A DNA stretch of 64,000 bases, taken from Geosiphon pyriformis. Lineage: Eukaryota > Glomeromycota > Glomeromycetes > Archaeosporales > Geosiphonaceae. Made by a program: the position numbers and the translations under genes. The notes under the pieces were generated by a model that saw only the letters and a list, made by a program, of their open reading frames with translations, did no database searches and was not told the origin of the DNA. Positions 24,328-35,687 of the stretch are shown here, in pieces; positions within the stretch are counted from its first letter, which is position 1, and every line of letters starts with the position of its first letter. Location: contig JAAOMT010000219.1 in the NCBI GenBank assembly GCA_016748015.1, forward strand, positions 238,436 to 302,435, read 5' to 3'.

Positions 24328-25098
24328 TCAAAATTGTAGCATAGAATATAAAGGAGCATTCAAAACGGCGCTTCCTTTCAAATCGCTCAACTCGATAATA
24401 AATAAATATTTCAATAATCTACCACTAGCTTGTTGAACAAGACTACCAGTTGCAGCAGCGCTTCCACCTGTTAAAGAGAAGAGAAACGTTGCATGAGCAT
24501 ATCATGTAACAATTTCAAATCACAGATAACGCTGAACAAAATAAATATCGTACCAGTCGCGATCAGATCGTCGACCACAATCACATTTTGTCCAGGCTTA
24601 ATCGAATTTTTCTGAATTTCGAAAATATCCTTTAAAAATTGCCAATCATTGTATAATTATGTGTGGGAATTTGATTGAATAAAATATTAGTCAATGAATC
24701 CAAACACATTACCATGCCATACTCTTTAACGTACTCGGCTCGTAACACTTCACCGGGTAATTTTCCATGTTTACGCACAGGAACGAACGCCGCCCCCAGC
24801 CGTAACGCGATCAATGGTCCAAACAAGAATCCACGCGCATCGAGACCTGAATTACAGAAAGGGAAAGGGTCAATGATCTCATAATTCTTGTTATTAGGGT
24901 TTTCCAAACGTACTCACCGACCACCACATCAACTTTCTCACTTATCTGCGATGTTACATGATATACTAAATGGGTGATCAACGCTTCCACGGCTATCGGA
25001 TCCTGAAAAATTGATAGGATGTCTTGGAAAATGATACCAGGTTTCGGAAAATTGGGGGTGGCCTGTATAAAGCTACGGATACGCTGTATGTCGGCCAT
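24328..25098 (-). CDS. adenine phosphoribosyltransferase
   Basis: Purine salvage enzyme in the cytosol: adenine plus PRPP gives AMP. Four exons keep frame: 24918-25098, 24713-24846, 24554-24629, 24328-24467, giving 176 residues, as expected. The N-terminus [20 protein letters not shown] is typical. [13 protein letters not shown] is the conserved adenine-side loop, [10 protein letters not shown] the flexible loop, and [16 protein letters not shown] the PRPP-binding motif with the acidic pair. The C-terminus is [11 protein letters not shown]. Introns are GT-AG, 71-86 nt in two cases and 83 nt in the third. Its 3' end faces the EDEM stop across 117 bp. Confidence 0.96.
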
Positions 25099-25487
25099 TT
25101 TTAAGTTAAACTCACAAATTTAGGCCTGAAAATTTAAATTTGAAATGAACCTATTATAATATAAGAAGCATATCCACCAATCAAAGTGTCAAGGATTTTG
25201 GAGATGCTTTCTGAAAACATATCTTACGATTTATGATGATTAAAAATAAGTAATTGAATCCCCTTTCAATACAAAGGTAAAACTTCAAAAGTATATCAGC
25301 ACATTTAGGGAATTATACATAATGTCAATGTATAAAATAGTTGCCAGCTATATCCTTTATTTTAATGATAAATTGAATTCAGATTTTATTCTGTTTAGAG
25401 GGTTCCATGAAGTATGATAATTAAGATGTTCTCACCCTCCTCACTCTAATGAATATTGCGGCTTAAAAAGTTACCTATCTTGTTGAA
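25099..25487. other. intergenic region upstream of the APRT gene
   Basis: 389 bp between two minus-strand genes; AT-rich. It holds the APRT promoter on its left and the 3' UTR of the next gene on its right; nothing else is recognised. Confidence 0.4.
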
Positions 25488-27731
25488 TTAGAGGTCATCA
25501 TCACTGTCATTTAAAGGAGGCATGACCGAGTTAACTATTAAAAGGCATTCTAAAACTTGACATTGAAGATCGGTCAAACGTTTGCCAGCCAACTGTATTT
25601 TTTGAGCATCCTTGATTTCCTCACAATAACCTCGGGACGGTTGAGAAGGATCGAATGGAGGGAAAGGTGGTGCCATACTTATCATTTCAGTGGGGAGTGG
25701 TGAGGGCAGAGAGTGATCCTTAATAGAAGTTAATGTAGGTGATCTGGGACGTTTTTGACCACGGGCTTGCAATTCTGACTCTAGTTCATTGCGCGAACTT
25801 GTTTCTTCCAGAGGAAAAGTTTCTGGATTTTTCGCTAGTAGACGTATTTCTACCTCATTTCTCAGTAAAAAGCCAATATGAGCTTCCTTAAAAACTGCGA
25901 AACGCCCCTCAATCATCCATCCGGTGGAATTTGATAAAAGATTTCTAAGCGAATCATATCCGAAGTGACGAAAGTTTGGTAAGCTGCCATATAAATGCTG
26001 GTAAAGAAGACCGAGTTCATCTACAGGAATGCGAGTGGGAGGTACAGTAATATACCAAAGTTGAGCAAGAAGGATCTCTATAGAAAAAGCACGACAGCGA
26101 CGACGTGTGGATTGCTCAATACGCCTTCGAAGAATATCATCGTCGATTGGTCTATGGTTTTTTACATGAATCCAATTCATGCTGCCACTTCCAATTTGCA
26201 CAACTGCAAATGTTTCTACCCAATTATCAATCAAAAATTCATGTAATTTTAAACCCCGGGCAAGAACATTATCGCTTGTAAGATCTCTCCAGTCTAATTT
26301 GCGTCCATGAACTCTCTTATATTCGCATCTCAATTGTGCAGGTAAATAATAGAATGCATTATCGACTGAATGTAATGAAAGAGATCAGTAATAATCGAAA
26401 AAAAAACGACAGCTGGAGGTTCAAAATGACCGCAGACTCCAGGAGAAAAGTTGGCAGAGCTGATTAAAAGATATATACGAGAGTCAACGTGACTTACATA
26501 ACTCGAGGATTTCTTCACGCATAGTTTCATGTTGTTGGATACGTAACGCTATTGGTATTTTTGGAGACGATGATTGCGGCTCCAAGACTCTATTATCCTC
26601 CAGAGAAACTTCTTCCTGTTCGTGGAAAGCAATGTATCCAGTTCTGGCTGGTAGAGGCAACATAGGCTCAGTTGATGTCGATTTTTCGGGCGGTAAAACA
26701 CGTGGTGCAGACCTTAGTCTCTCTCTAACAATATATTGATAATTTTCAATGACAGGTTCATCTAATAATTTTTCTTTCGATAATATCGTCAAATAAAATT
26801 GTCCAACATCTAATCCATCAGAATCAATCTCATTCAATAGCGCCCTAATGGCCATATTAACATTTGGAATTTTTACATTTTCTCCCATAAAGATTTCTGG
26901 TAGAATTTTCTTCGGATCCAAGCTGTCATAAACACTATCGTACAATTCCCTTAAAAGATCAATACTCAATCGAGAATTATCCGGAACTAATGTCCTTACT
27001 CGCATCTCAAAATTATCAGAAGAAGGAAAATTGTTTGTTTGTCCATGTAATTCATCCTGAAGTATGTGAGAATGCTCATCAAGTAATTTAATAAAATATT
27101 GTGAGGGTTCCCATTGATTCGAATGGCATGTTCGATCATATAAATCTTTATAATGTGGAAACTGCTTACGGTCCAAAAGCCCACGTAAAGATTCCGGCAT
27201 ATTTTTATGTAATAATTCTCCACGTGAATCTAGCCATTGTAATTCGGTTCCAAACATATTTTTGAAAATAAGTGGAACCTGATTCAGATTCATATAGACA
27301 ATGTTCAGTTTGTAAAATATCCACAAAGTTTTTTCCTCATCAGTCCATTTAGAACGAATAAATCCTGCTAATGAATCATGGGAGCCCATAATCCCCGTTT
27401 CCAATGATCCAGCTTGTTCTTTAGCATTATACGGATTGGCATTATCATCAACCACATTGCGGTTTCGACGTCGGCTACTTAAATGCCGGGTAGCTTCAGT
27501 AAGGGGAATAGCTGTAAGTTCATCTTCCTCAATCTTAACATTAGTCAGGGGTTCAGCGCAGCCAATCTCTTGGCTATTGCTGTTACAAAAACCTTTTTTT
27601 ATTTTTAAAGGTATATCTATTAGCTCTTCAACCTTGACCATTTTGTCTTTTGGATCTTGCTCATTGCATGTGTCCGAACTATACGGACTTATAAAAAGTT
27701 TAGAAACATCCGTATTTTTATTAGTTTCCAT
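25488..27731 (-). CDS. hypothetical protein with a possible LOTUS/OST-HTH-like segment
   Basis: Two exons, 26498-27731 and 25488-26365, joined by one GT-AG intron of 132 nt, give 703 residues. I do not recognise the whole protein. The N-terminal 110 residues are acidic and low-complexity; about residues 125-170 (KWTDEEKTLWIFYKL...) recall a SANT/Myb-like helix but without the full pattern. In the C-terminal half, 'IPVDELGLLYQHLYG' followed by 'HFGYDSLRNLLSN' has the spacing of a LOTUS (OST-HTH) winged helix. An earlier stretch, LSIDLLRELYDSVYD, could be a diverged copy. A basic, Pro/Ser-rich tail (QKRPRSPT) could hold a nuclear signal. The gene is divergent with PIG-L. Gene model confidence is high; function is unknown. 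Confidence 0.75.
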
Positions 27732-27922
27732 ATCCTTCTTAGGTTTGAAAAGGTATAGAATCCTTGTAGTTGTTGGATACCGGTGTTATCTGATAATCTC
27801 TCTTCATTGACTATGATAACGAGGACCTCACGACTATAAGTAATAATACACATTTATTTTTAACATTTTCTTTTTTTATTATATTAATATTCTCAATGAG
27901 ATAGATTTGTTTTAATAATTCT
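27732..27922. promoter_or_regulatory. bidirectional promoter between the hypothetical gene and PIG-L
   Basis: Start codons are 191 bp apart and diverge. T-rich and TATTAT-containing sequence at 27858-27915 lies just before the PIG-L start. No specific binding site is recognised. Confidence 0.35.
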
Positions 27923-29094
27923 ATGTCGTCGTTGTTGTTGTTAACTACCGCGGCTTATTTTTTGGCCGCTTTCGCCTTTTTTACTTTCATTTTTTATTTT
28001 TATTTTCTCTATTTTGTTATTAAAAACGATGGATTAAAAAGTATTATACGAGATAGAAGAATTTTATTGTTGGTAGCCCACCCAGACGATGAGTGTATGT
28101 TTTTTGCCCCTACTTTATTGTCTTTAAAGGAAAAAAATGATGTTATGGTCTTGTGTCTATCATCTGGTAAGTTGCCCGTTTTCCTTTCTTTTAACTTATT
28201 CTCTAATTCCTTGTTTTTTAATTTTTGAATCATCACCCTATAAACCTGAACAGGCAACGAAAAAGGCCTCGGAGAAGTTCGACGAAAAGAACTCGTGAAA
28301 AGTTGTCAAGTGTTGGGAATAGACGAATTTCTAGTCGATGTTGAAGAACACCCGTTAGTTTTATTTTCCTGGCCTTTAACATATAAGTCAAATGTTTTTG
28401 TTTCTCATACCAGTGCTCTATATCAAAGCTCCTTACAAGATAACCCATCAGAAATTTGGAATTCCGATGTAATTTTCAATATCTTGAAAGAGTACATTGA
28501 AAAAAACTCCATTGACACGGTATTTAATACGTAATTTATCAGAATAATTTTATGTCCACTTACTAATCCTTTAAAATTTCCACGTATTTTGCAAAAGATT
28601 ATTACTTTTGATGACCGAGGTATTTCTGGCCACCTAAACCATATTTCTGCCTTCAATGGAGCAAAGTAACTGTCTTCATCCAATTAAACTTTTATTTATT
28701 AAATGAGCTCTTGATAACTTATTTTTTGTTATATTTATTATTATTATTTAGGAAATTCATGGAATTTTACAGTAAAACCACTTCAGATATTCATATTTAT
28801 GTGCTCAAAACTGTTAATATCATTCGAAAGTATATATCGCTATTTGACCTTCCTTGGACTTATTACAAACATCATTATTCGTTACACCTGGTGCATCAAA
28901 ATCTTCGAAACCACGCCTCAGGAAATCGAAATAAAGAATGGAAAAGTAAATATTTATTGTTTGTCTCCTCCCCCGATTCGGTGAACCAAGCTCGCACCGC
29001 CATGAAATGTCACAAAAGTCAACTAGTCTGGTTTCGGTATTTGTACGTCTTTTTCTCACGATATATGCTCATTAACGAATTGGAAAAAATATAA
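27923..29094 (+). CDS. N-acetylglucosaminyl-phosphatidylinositol de-N-acetylase (PIG-L/Gpi12)
   Basis: Second step of GPI-anchor synthesis: removes acetyl from GlcNAc-PI on the cytosolic face of the ER. Five exons keep frame: 27923-28166, 28254-28353, 28429-28519, 28598-28665, 28752-29094, giving 281 residues, normal for the family. One N-terminal transmembrane helix (residues about 8-33) anchors the enzyme. The metal-binding motif LLVAHPDDECMFF is intact, as are LSSGNEKGLGEVRRKEL and the His-containing TFDDRGISGHLNH block. The C-terminus RTAMKCHKSQLVWFRYLY is the family signature. Introns are short GT-AG. Links functionally to the Emp24 gene nearby, since p24 proteins sort GPI-anchored cargo; linkage may be chance. 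Confidence 0.95.
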
Positions 29095-29400
29095 TACAGC
29101 GATTAGGTTTATTTAACTAGTTTTAAGACTTCTGTAGATTTATTAGATACATATTGTAAATAAATAAAAGCAATTTTTGGAAACAGAAGACACCAATTTG
29201 AGGCATTCATCGTGGAATCCGACTTTTTGTCACTTCTCGTACAAAATTATTTTTAATTTGAGTGAAAAAATCTTAGTCGTTAACTGGATGAAAAAATCCC
29301 TCCTTTTTTTTACCTGAACGACTTGAAAAGCTGAGAGTTCAAGCCAACCAATTCCTCCAATCAACATAATATTCCTTAGAATAATCATTTATAATTTCAT
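29095..29400. other. intergenic region between convergent genes
   Basis: 306 bp between the PIG-L stop and the end of the AT-hook gene. AATAAA-like polyadenylation signals (aaataaataaaag at about 29158-29170) are visible; nothing else. Confidence 0.45.
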
Positions 29401-30381
29401 TTAACCGGTTAATGTAGGATTCCTGAGAAGCTGTCGCGGCTCAGCTGAATTGAAACATTTGATTCTAAATGAACATTAAAAAATGGAAAGAAAAATCTCT
29501 TAATATATCTTAGAAATGCTTACTTGAATACCAAACTGGCATCGCAATTTCTCCGCCAGTTGTCCTTATGACAACCTTTTTGCGATTCCATTTTCGTGGT
29601 TTATTGCCTCTCGATTCTTCAGGAGTTGATTCAAAATTGACCGAAATATCGGAGGGAATTATGATAGCATTACGTTGTGGTTGATGGACTACTTTGTTGA
29701 AAATATGAATTTCACGAATATTAAAGAGGAATAGATGGTATAAACTTGTAAATACCATCAATCGGGTAAGTTTCTATCGGAGGTAATGATAGTTGTGGTT
29801 GGGGTGCTGCTGGCGGTTGAACGATTTTATTGATACGAAATTCTAAAAATTGTCCTGCACCGCTTACAGTGCTGCTTCCACTGCTACCACCGCTATAAGA
29901 TTTTTGTTCCTTTGTAAACTTTACGGTTGGGTCTATCCACTGCAAAGGCGCGTTTTCATATGTGCTTTGAGGAAAGAAAGTTTATTATATTTGGCTAGGC
30001 AAAGTGGCAAGAGAAAAAAGAGCTCCTTTCTTACTCTGTTCCTAGTCTAGCTTTCGTCTTGCCTTTAAAAGATTTGCTTTTGCTTCCAGCTGAAGTTTTT
30101 GGGATCTTAGCAGGAGAGGGAGGGGCTTCAGTGGTAGCAGAAGCTGAAGATGTCGCTGCATCTTCCTCAACAAAGTCGGCAGCTGTTGAACTTGAAGGTT
30201 TACGTGGTCGACCACGAATACGTTCCGCTTTTGTTGTCATGACTGATGCTTGTTTTTCTTGTTGGGTTTCTGGTGGGGTTGGTTCTCTGAGTTGTTGAAT
30301 AGACTCCGGAGCTGTGGGTGGCAGATCTACTTGGGGATCTGCGGGGGTTGTAGAATTGCGAAGCTTTCGCTTGATAGCCAT
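29401..30381 (-). CDS. AT-hook protein, possibly an INO80-complex Ies4-like subunit
   Basis: Four exons keep frame: 30035-30381, 29756-29964, 29524-29691, 29401-29444, giving 255 residues. The N-terminal half is Pro/Thr/Ser-rich with a clear AT-hook core, RIRGRPRKPSS, a minor-groove AT-DNA-binding motif, followed by a Lys-rich run (KSKSFKGKTKARLG). The C-terminal part has KPRKWNRKKVVIRTTGGEIAMPVWYS. A basic-Trp-basic stretch followed by a short Trp-ending strand recalls fungal Ies4, but this is from memory of a weak motif. Likely nuclear. The last exon codes only 13 residues, so the 3' end is less certain. Confidence 0.7.
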
Positions 30382-31089
30382 TGTGTATACTAACTCAACT
30401 TTGGATAGTCACAGAATGTGAAGGAAATAGGAGTGGCATGAATTTATAAACACGAAAATTGCGGATCATTTCGTCTTTTTTATAGGGATGAATTTGAGAA
30501 AATAGGATGCTAAATAATTAGCTTGAGGATGGTTGATAGAAGCTGTTCAGGTAACAGTTTTAATAAACCAAAGATGTGCGTCACACACATCAGTGCTATA
30601 TTTGCAGAATTCAGAAAATCAATTTGAAGATCGCACCCTTTCTAAATTCGATTTCATTGGCAGCTGGCATAATATGGGAGTTCAAAATTTCCAACTTTGC
30701 TTTCTGCGCAGTTTTCAACCGTAACACAAAAGGAAGATAAAATATACCATTCCAGAGGGAATTGAGGTTCAGTTTGCGATTCTTCCTATTCCGCGCTTGA
30801 CTTCTGGATTCGTGAACTGTCGCACTCTGAAAATAAAGTACTTTCAAACTTCTTACTTGAAATGCCCAATTTAACAAAATATTGGTTTTGTTCAAATTTA
30901 ACTTATTTTTTTTAGGAAATATACGTATTCAAATATTTATTAAAATAAATAAATAACACAAGATTTAGTAATTTAATGTAATTTAAAATTTTCCAAATAA
31001 CATAGTAATTGTTAAAAGTTTATGTAAGCAATAAATATATAATAAATTTTCAATTTGTATGATTTTTTCGCACTCAAAATTTATTCACA
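30382..31089. other. divergent intergenic region, with one unassigned minus-strand ORF
   Basis: Upstream of both the AT-hook gene and the NEPRO-like gene. A minus ORF at 30611-30895 contains a basic stretch (HESRSQARNRKNRKLNLN) preceded by a good splice acceptor (tttattttcag at about 30835). It could be part of a small gene, but I do not recognise it and see no convincing start. The right third is AT-rich promoter-like sequence. Confidence 0.35.
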
Positions 31090-32443
31090 ATGTCCTCAAC
31101 ACCCTCTTATACAATGCGTCACCTTCCGCCACCTGCAAATGTTCATTATTCACACACCAGTTTGAAGACCACTTTAACAAACTCTGAGCACAATCAAAAT
31201 CTCTATAAGCTTGCCTTCCATTCCAGGTGTTTTCATCAAAGGGACCTTTGGGAAGAGGTTCTTGTCTTAGAACGACTCTTTTACAAAAACAAAAGTCAGC
31301 ACCAACACTCCGGCTACTTTCGAAGAGTTGTCGAGGTTTTTGATTTTTCCATCAAATTTCATCTTTTTTTGTTTTCCAACTCCTTGGGTTTAAATTAACA
31401 CCTTTTAGGTTCGTCGCATTCTAAAAAGGCTTAAAGAACTTGACCTTTGTCAACTTCTTGTCAACCTTCTTAATTGCTTCTATGGACAAGAGAGGTATTG
31501 TGATTGTTTTAGTCATTTCTCAAGGGGCATTGACTTTTACCTTTCACCAAACTTATTAGCAAGAAAGCAAAAGAGCATTTGGAGTATATACCTTCGCGTG
31601 AAATGATATTTTACTCTTTAAATCGTTTAGCTGGAGGTGCCATGCTTATGAATAAGGTATCATCTATATATACATTTCATTGTATTGTATTTGAAATTTC
31701 GATTTTTCACGATTTGATGATCTAGGCTCTCAAGTCTTATGTTCATACATTCATGTGAGTCTTGGATCTTCAATCAATTCAATTTTTATCTTAATTATAT
31801 AAGTCTATTCTTTCACAATACAAATATAGCGATTTCCATATGCTTCTCTCACGAATGGAATTTATGAATTTCTCTATGGTTATGATTTCGTTAATTGGCC
31901 GCTTGCACGAGCTAACTCGAGCGTGGTTAAGCGAAGTAAAGGAATGTTATTTTCTATTAATTAATTGGGCTGATTGTTTTCCAGTAAGCATTTGTTTATT
32001 CAGATCAATTTATTATTTTGATTTTAATATTAAAATAAATGCTTTTGGTTCGTTTAAATCACACCATAGATTTCATCGAATGACCCCAAAGAATTGTCTC
32101 ATGGCTTCGGTTTGCCCGATACGCTAGATTTCTTGTTATCTGAGGAGAACACAACAATGTTAATTTACTATATTTTGCTGAAGATTCATATTTTCAAAAC
32201 TTATACTAAAATTTTGTATTTCTTGTTAGACATCATGTATCTCAAGCAAATAAATTAACTTTCGAAACGATTGTACCAGAAACGGAGACCAGGAGTACGA
32301 CCAAAACTCTACTTAAGGCCGAGGTTAAACAAGGGACTGATCAAGCAAATGAAAGTTCCATAGTACCTCTATATTTGCAAGATTTGACTCTGATCGAACC
32401 AATTGTCGACATAAAAGAAACCCAAAAGAAAAAGTTCCTATAA
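31090..32443 (+). CDS. NEPRO-like protein (nucleolus and neural progenitor protein N-terminal domain)
   Basis: Seven exons keep frame: 31090-31335, 31409-31494, 31560-31656, 31726-31754, 31830-31983, 32070-32158, 32230-32443, giving 304 residues. The first third matches the NEPRO N-terminal pattern: VLERLFYKNKSQHQHSGYFR followed by VRRILKRLKELDLCQLL. Animal NEPRO is nucleolar and associates with RNase MRP; that role here is inference. The tail is Lys/Glu/Thr-rich. The stop at 32441 follows an A-rich run (cccaaaagaaaaag). A one-base shift there would open about 40 more codons, Lys/Ser-rich like family tails, so the 3' end is not certain. Confidence 0.75.
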
Positions 32444-32640
32444 TGGTACCAAAACAGGCTCAACTGATTCCAAAGGATCTAAACTCTCTGCAGCCAGCAA
32501 AAGAAAATTCTGTGTTAATAAATATGTCGATAAAACTTCATTTTCGGAAAGGAACTCTCAATTCTAAAAAAAAAAGGTTTGACAAATTTGCCAATGAAGA
32601 TTTTGATTATGCTCCATTAATCTTTAAGCAGTACTTTATA

Positions 32641-32784
32641 TACATTGTGTTACAAAAGTTTGGACATTTGATGATCTAAATAAAATTTGTCCAATTAAGA
32701 CATAATATATTGATTAGTACAAGATTCTTTTTTTCATTAAATTAAATAATACATTTCAATAAAAAACTTTTGTAACACACTATA
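32641..32784. mobile_element. Tc1/mariner-type MITE with terminal inverted repeats
   Basis: The left end reads tacattgtgttacaaaagtt and the right end, reverse-complemented, reads tatagtgtgttacaaaagtt; the inner 14 bases (gtgttacaaaagtt) match perfectly. TGTTACAAAAGTT is the familiar terminus of Tc1/mariner elements, and both ends sit next to TA, the usual target. The 144-bp body has no ORF, so it is non-autonomous. It lies just after the NEPRO-like gene and may supply its 3' end. Confidence 0.75.
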
Positions 32785-32945
32785 CTTCATTATTTGCAAG
32801 TTTTATTTCTTATATTGTGGTTTATTCGTCATAATTTTTTTAAAACCGTCATTTTTCCAATTGCTGATTGAAAATATTGAGAAATCAAAAGTTAAAATTA
32901 AATCTCGCTGATATGAAAATTTTCCATTTATTTAAAAACCCACCT

Positions 32946-35687
32946 TCAAAGATGTCCATCATCAACCTTTTCCTCAAAATTTCCCATCACCACACCTAAA
33001 TGTAATATACGCTGTCCTGATTGACATACTGGATCCATCTCTTTACCAATTACAATTCCATCTTCAGGAGCATAATAAGTTTCCACAAGATGACCGAAAA
33101 CTGAATGAAGAGTAGCAATGGGCTCGCTCTTTCTTATCCACGTATTTACGTCGGGTAGAACTATGATAATTTATTTAAGATGATAAGAACTTGAATAAGC
33201 AAATATTTGAGGTAGCAAGTTTGACTTACCGTTTAAAATACCACCACGATTGCAAAAAATCCAATACTTTCCAAGCGTAATATGCTCTAAATGTTAATAG
33301 CCATATATGTGAATAAGGAAAATAACAGAGAAATAATGATTCTTACGCTTTTCGTGCATATCACAGGATCATGTTCCGGCAATAAATTTTCTTGGGGAAT
33401 CATCTTAAGGTTGCTCAAAATGTTAGTTACACCTTGGAGCGCATTTCTGACAAACCTTTTTTGAAAAGTAGATGGGTCTCCAATTTCAACTTTTAAAATG
33501 ATAATTAGTAGGCGAGAATTAGTAACATTAATAAAAACATTTCATTATTTAACTTAAAAATTCAAACCAGTAATAGCTAGAATTCCACGTTCCATTGCAG
33601 CACCTCGTAATGAGCCGTCTGGTGAGGTATTATGGACAATAATCTAATATTTTTGAATATATAGCACTTCTTAGCTTTTTATCCTAAATTGGGATTCATA
33701 ATAACATTAATAAGGCATATTGTTTACCTGCGGATTTTGTAGTCTTGCCATACGATTTGTTCGATTATCTTTCATGTTCGCTCTAACATATAACGAATTA
33801 GCTCGCCCTTTTGACGCTGTATGCAGGTCCAACAAATGTGTAAACTTGCTAACGATGCGATCTATAAGGTTAAATGCGTAGGTTTGGGATTCGGTGCCAT
33901 TAGGCTTTCCAGGCATGACACGGTTGAGATCGGTCCCATCACTGAATGTGCGACGTCCTGCCAAATATCCGGGCACATTTGCTACGGGGCATGCTACGAC
34001 AATCCCATGTAAATTCCCGGGATTTAATTCTTGAGATATTAAACGGTGTATCAATGGAATTCCATTCAATTCGTTGCCATGTAGAGCAGCAGTCTTTTAG
34101 GGATGATGATTATTATTTTGATAGTATTATGGTAACATGTATTGATTCAAGTATTTTCCACTTACCAAACCAACTACGGGACCTGGTTTCACACCCTTGG
34201 CAAGAAACCAAGATGAACGGACATAAACTCTTGCTGTGTCAGTCCAATATTTTTCGCGGGAAGTAAAGACAAAAATTCAAGGAGACCTTATAAACTAAGC
34301 TACTGTTGACCACCAGAAAGTAATTGCCAAAAACATACCTTAGCGACAATAACAGGAACTTTGATTGGTAGGTTCATACCATCCTCCGCCAATTCAACCC
34401 AAAGATAGGAGACTTGTCCATGAGGTAAGCCTTCCAAGTCTAAAGCTTGAACAGTCCGAAGGGAAATATCTTCTGTCAATACTTGGGTAAGATTCTGAGT
34501 TGTAGGAGAAAGACCCGGAGACAAAGGAACGCGTTTTCTCCAAATCTTTTGAAGCGTCATATTTTGAATAATTATGTTGTTTAACTCATTAAAAGATTTT
34601 AATTTATTTATTGCGGTTTCACTTACTTGTCTGGCTCTTGATAACAAGTTCTCATCGCTTTCACTAGTCACAAATTTATAGCTTGTAACCAAACTCCACA
34701 GTTCTTTGCCGATAGGGGTGAAAGTATATCGATTAAGGTTGTTGCTCGGTGATGCAGTAGATGTTCGAGAAGGGGGGCTGACAACTTTAAAAGATGATTT
34801 CAGAGGCTCAGGTAGCAAAAGCATTCCTGATCCAGAATTTGGCTTCAGTGTTTCCCGAGAAGCATCAGATATAGTTATTGTGGTAGTGAGTTGTTCTAGC
34901 TCTTCAGTACTTGATGTATTATAAAAATATTTGTCGAATTTTTTGAGAATTTTTTGAAAACCAGTGATATTGGTTTGAGTAAATTCTAGATATAAACATA
35001 ATTGTGGAATTTTGCAAGTCTTAATTAATATTAGATTTGGGATTTTCTATAAACAAATTAAGCTTGCCTTTTAATGACTCAAGTGACTGCAAAAGTTTGA
35101 GAATATTTTTTCTCCTGTATCAAGAATCAAATGGGATACTATCAAGAAATTTTTTTAACATATAAATGAAAAGTGAATCAACCAGGATCTGAATTTTTTA
35201 CCAGCTTTCATATTCCTCATCTGGCATTCCTTCGTACCACTAAAAAATGTTAATTTCCGCAAGGTTGAGAAATATTCAAAGATGCATAACTCGACTTGAG
35301 TTGATACTCGCGCTATCTCCAACATTAAAAAATTGAAAAGATTAAATACCTTTCCGTCGAGTTCTTCTAGAGCTTTTCTAGACTCCTTTTCTACCCGTTC
35401 GTAGCGACCGTCCACCTTTTGTAATTCGAGAACTAACATGCCACGAAATTCTTCTACGATACTTTTTAGAAAGAGGGGGTCATTTTCGTTGGCTATTTAC
35501 AGGCGTCATCAACAATTAATGTAAGATGAAAGCATAAAACTCAAGAGCAGTTTGGTAGATATGTAAGTTTCATACCTACAAGGTTCGCAGCATTTTCTTT
35601 TAAATACTTTTTTAACGTCCGATAGTCTATATAATAATCAGACCAAGTAGGAATTGTGCGCAAGGCCAACTGTTTCGCAAACTTCAT
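32946..35687 (-). CDS. SPX domain fused to an AstE/AspA-type zinc deacylase
   Basis: The N-terminus MKFAKQLALRTIPTWSDYYI... (exon 35576-35687) and second exon (35350-35492) form the SPX helical hairpin. TNITGFQKILKKFDK at about 34974-34930 is the SPX Lys-rich inositol-pyrophosphate surface. In the same open exon (34339-34986) the frame runs on without a stop into an AstE/AspA (M14-related) domain: WVELAEDGMNLPIKVPVIVAK, then GVKPGPVVGL (34166-34195) and TAALHGNELNGIP (33728-34093). That domain has the H-x-x-E zinc motif, DLNRVMPGKP and LLDLHTA with the third ligand. Later exons: 33568-33643, 33347-33489, 33230-33284, 32946-33160. SPX domains sense phosphate status; the catalytic half should cleave an N-acyl amino acid or similar amide. 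The exon between 35349 and 34987, about 35247-35316 (IARVSTQVELCIFEYFSTLR), does not join in frame by any GT-AG pair. Confidence 0.85.

Noticed and set aside
27436-27810. Plus-strand ORF opposite the unknown gene
   Set aside because: Ser/Leu-rich shadow of the minus-strand exon and its promoter; no supporting start context or splice sites.
28799-29059. ORFs on both strands over the last PIG-L exon
   Set aside because: Shadows of the exon that carries the PIG-L C-terminal signature.
29401-30381. METTL3-type methyltransferase based on 'LQWIDPTVKF'
   Set aside because: The DPPW catalytic motif and fold are absent; only a few residues resemble it.
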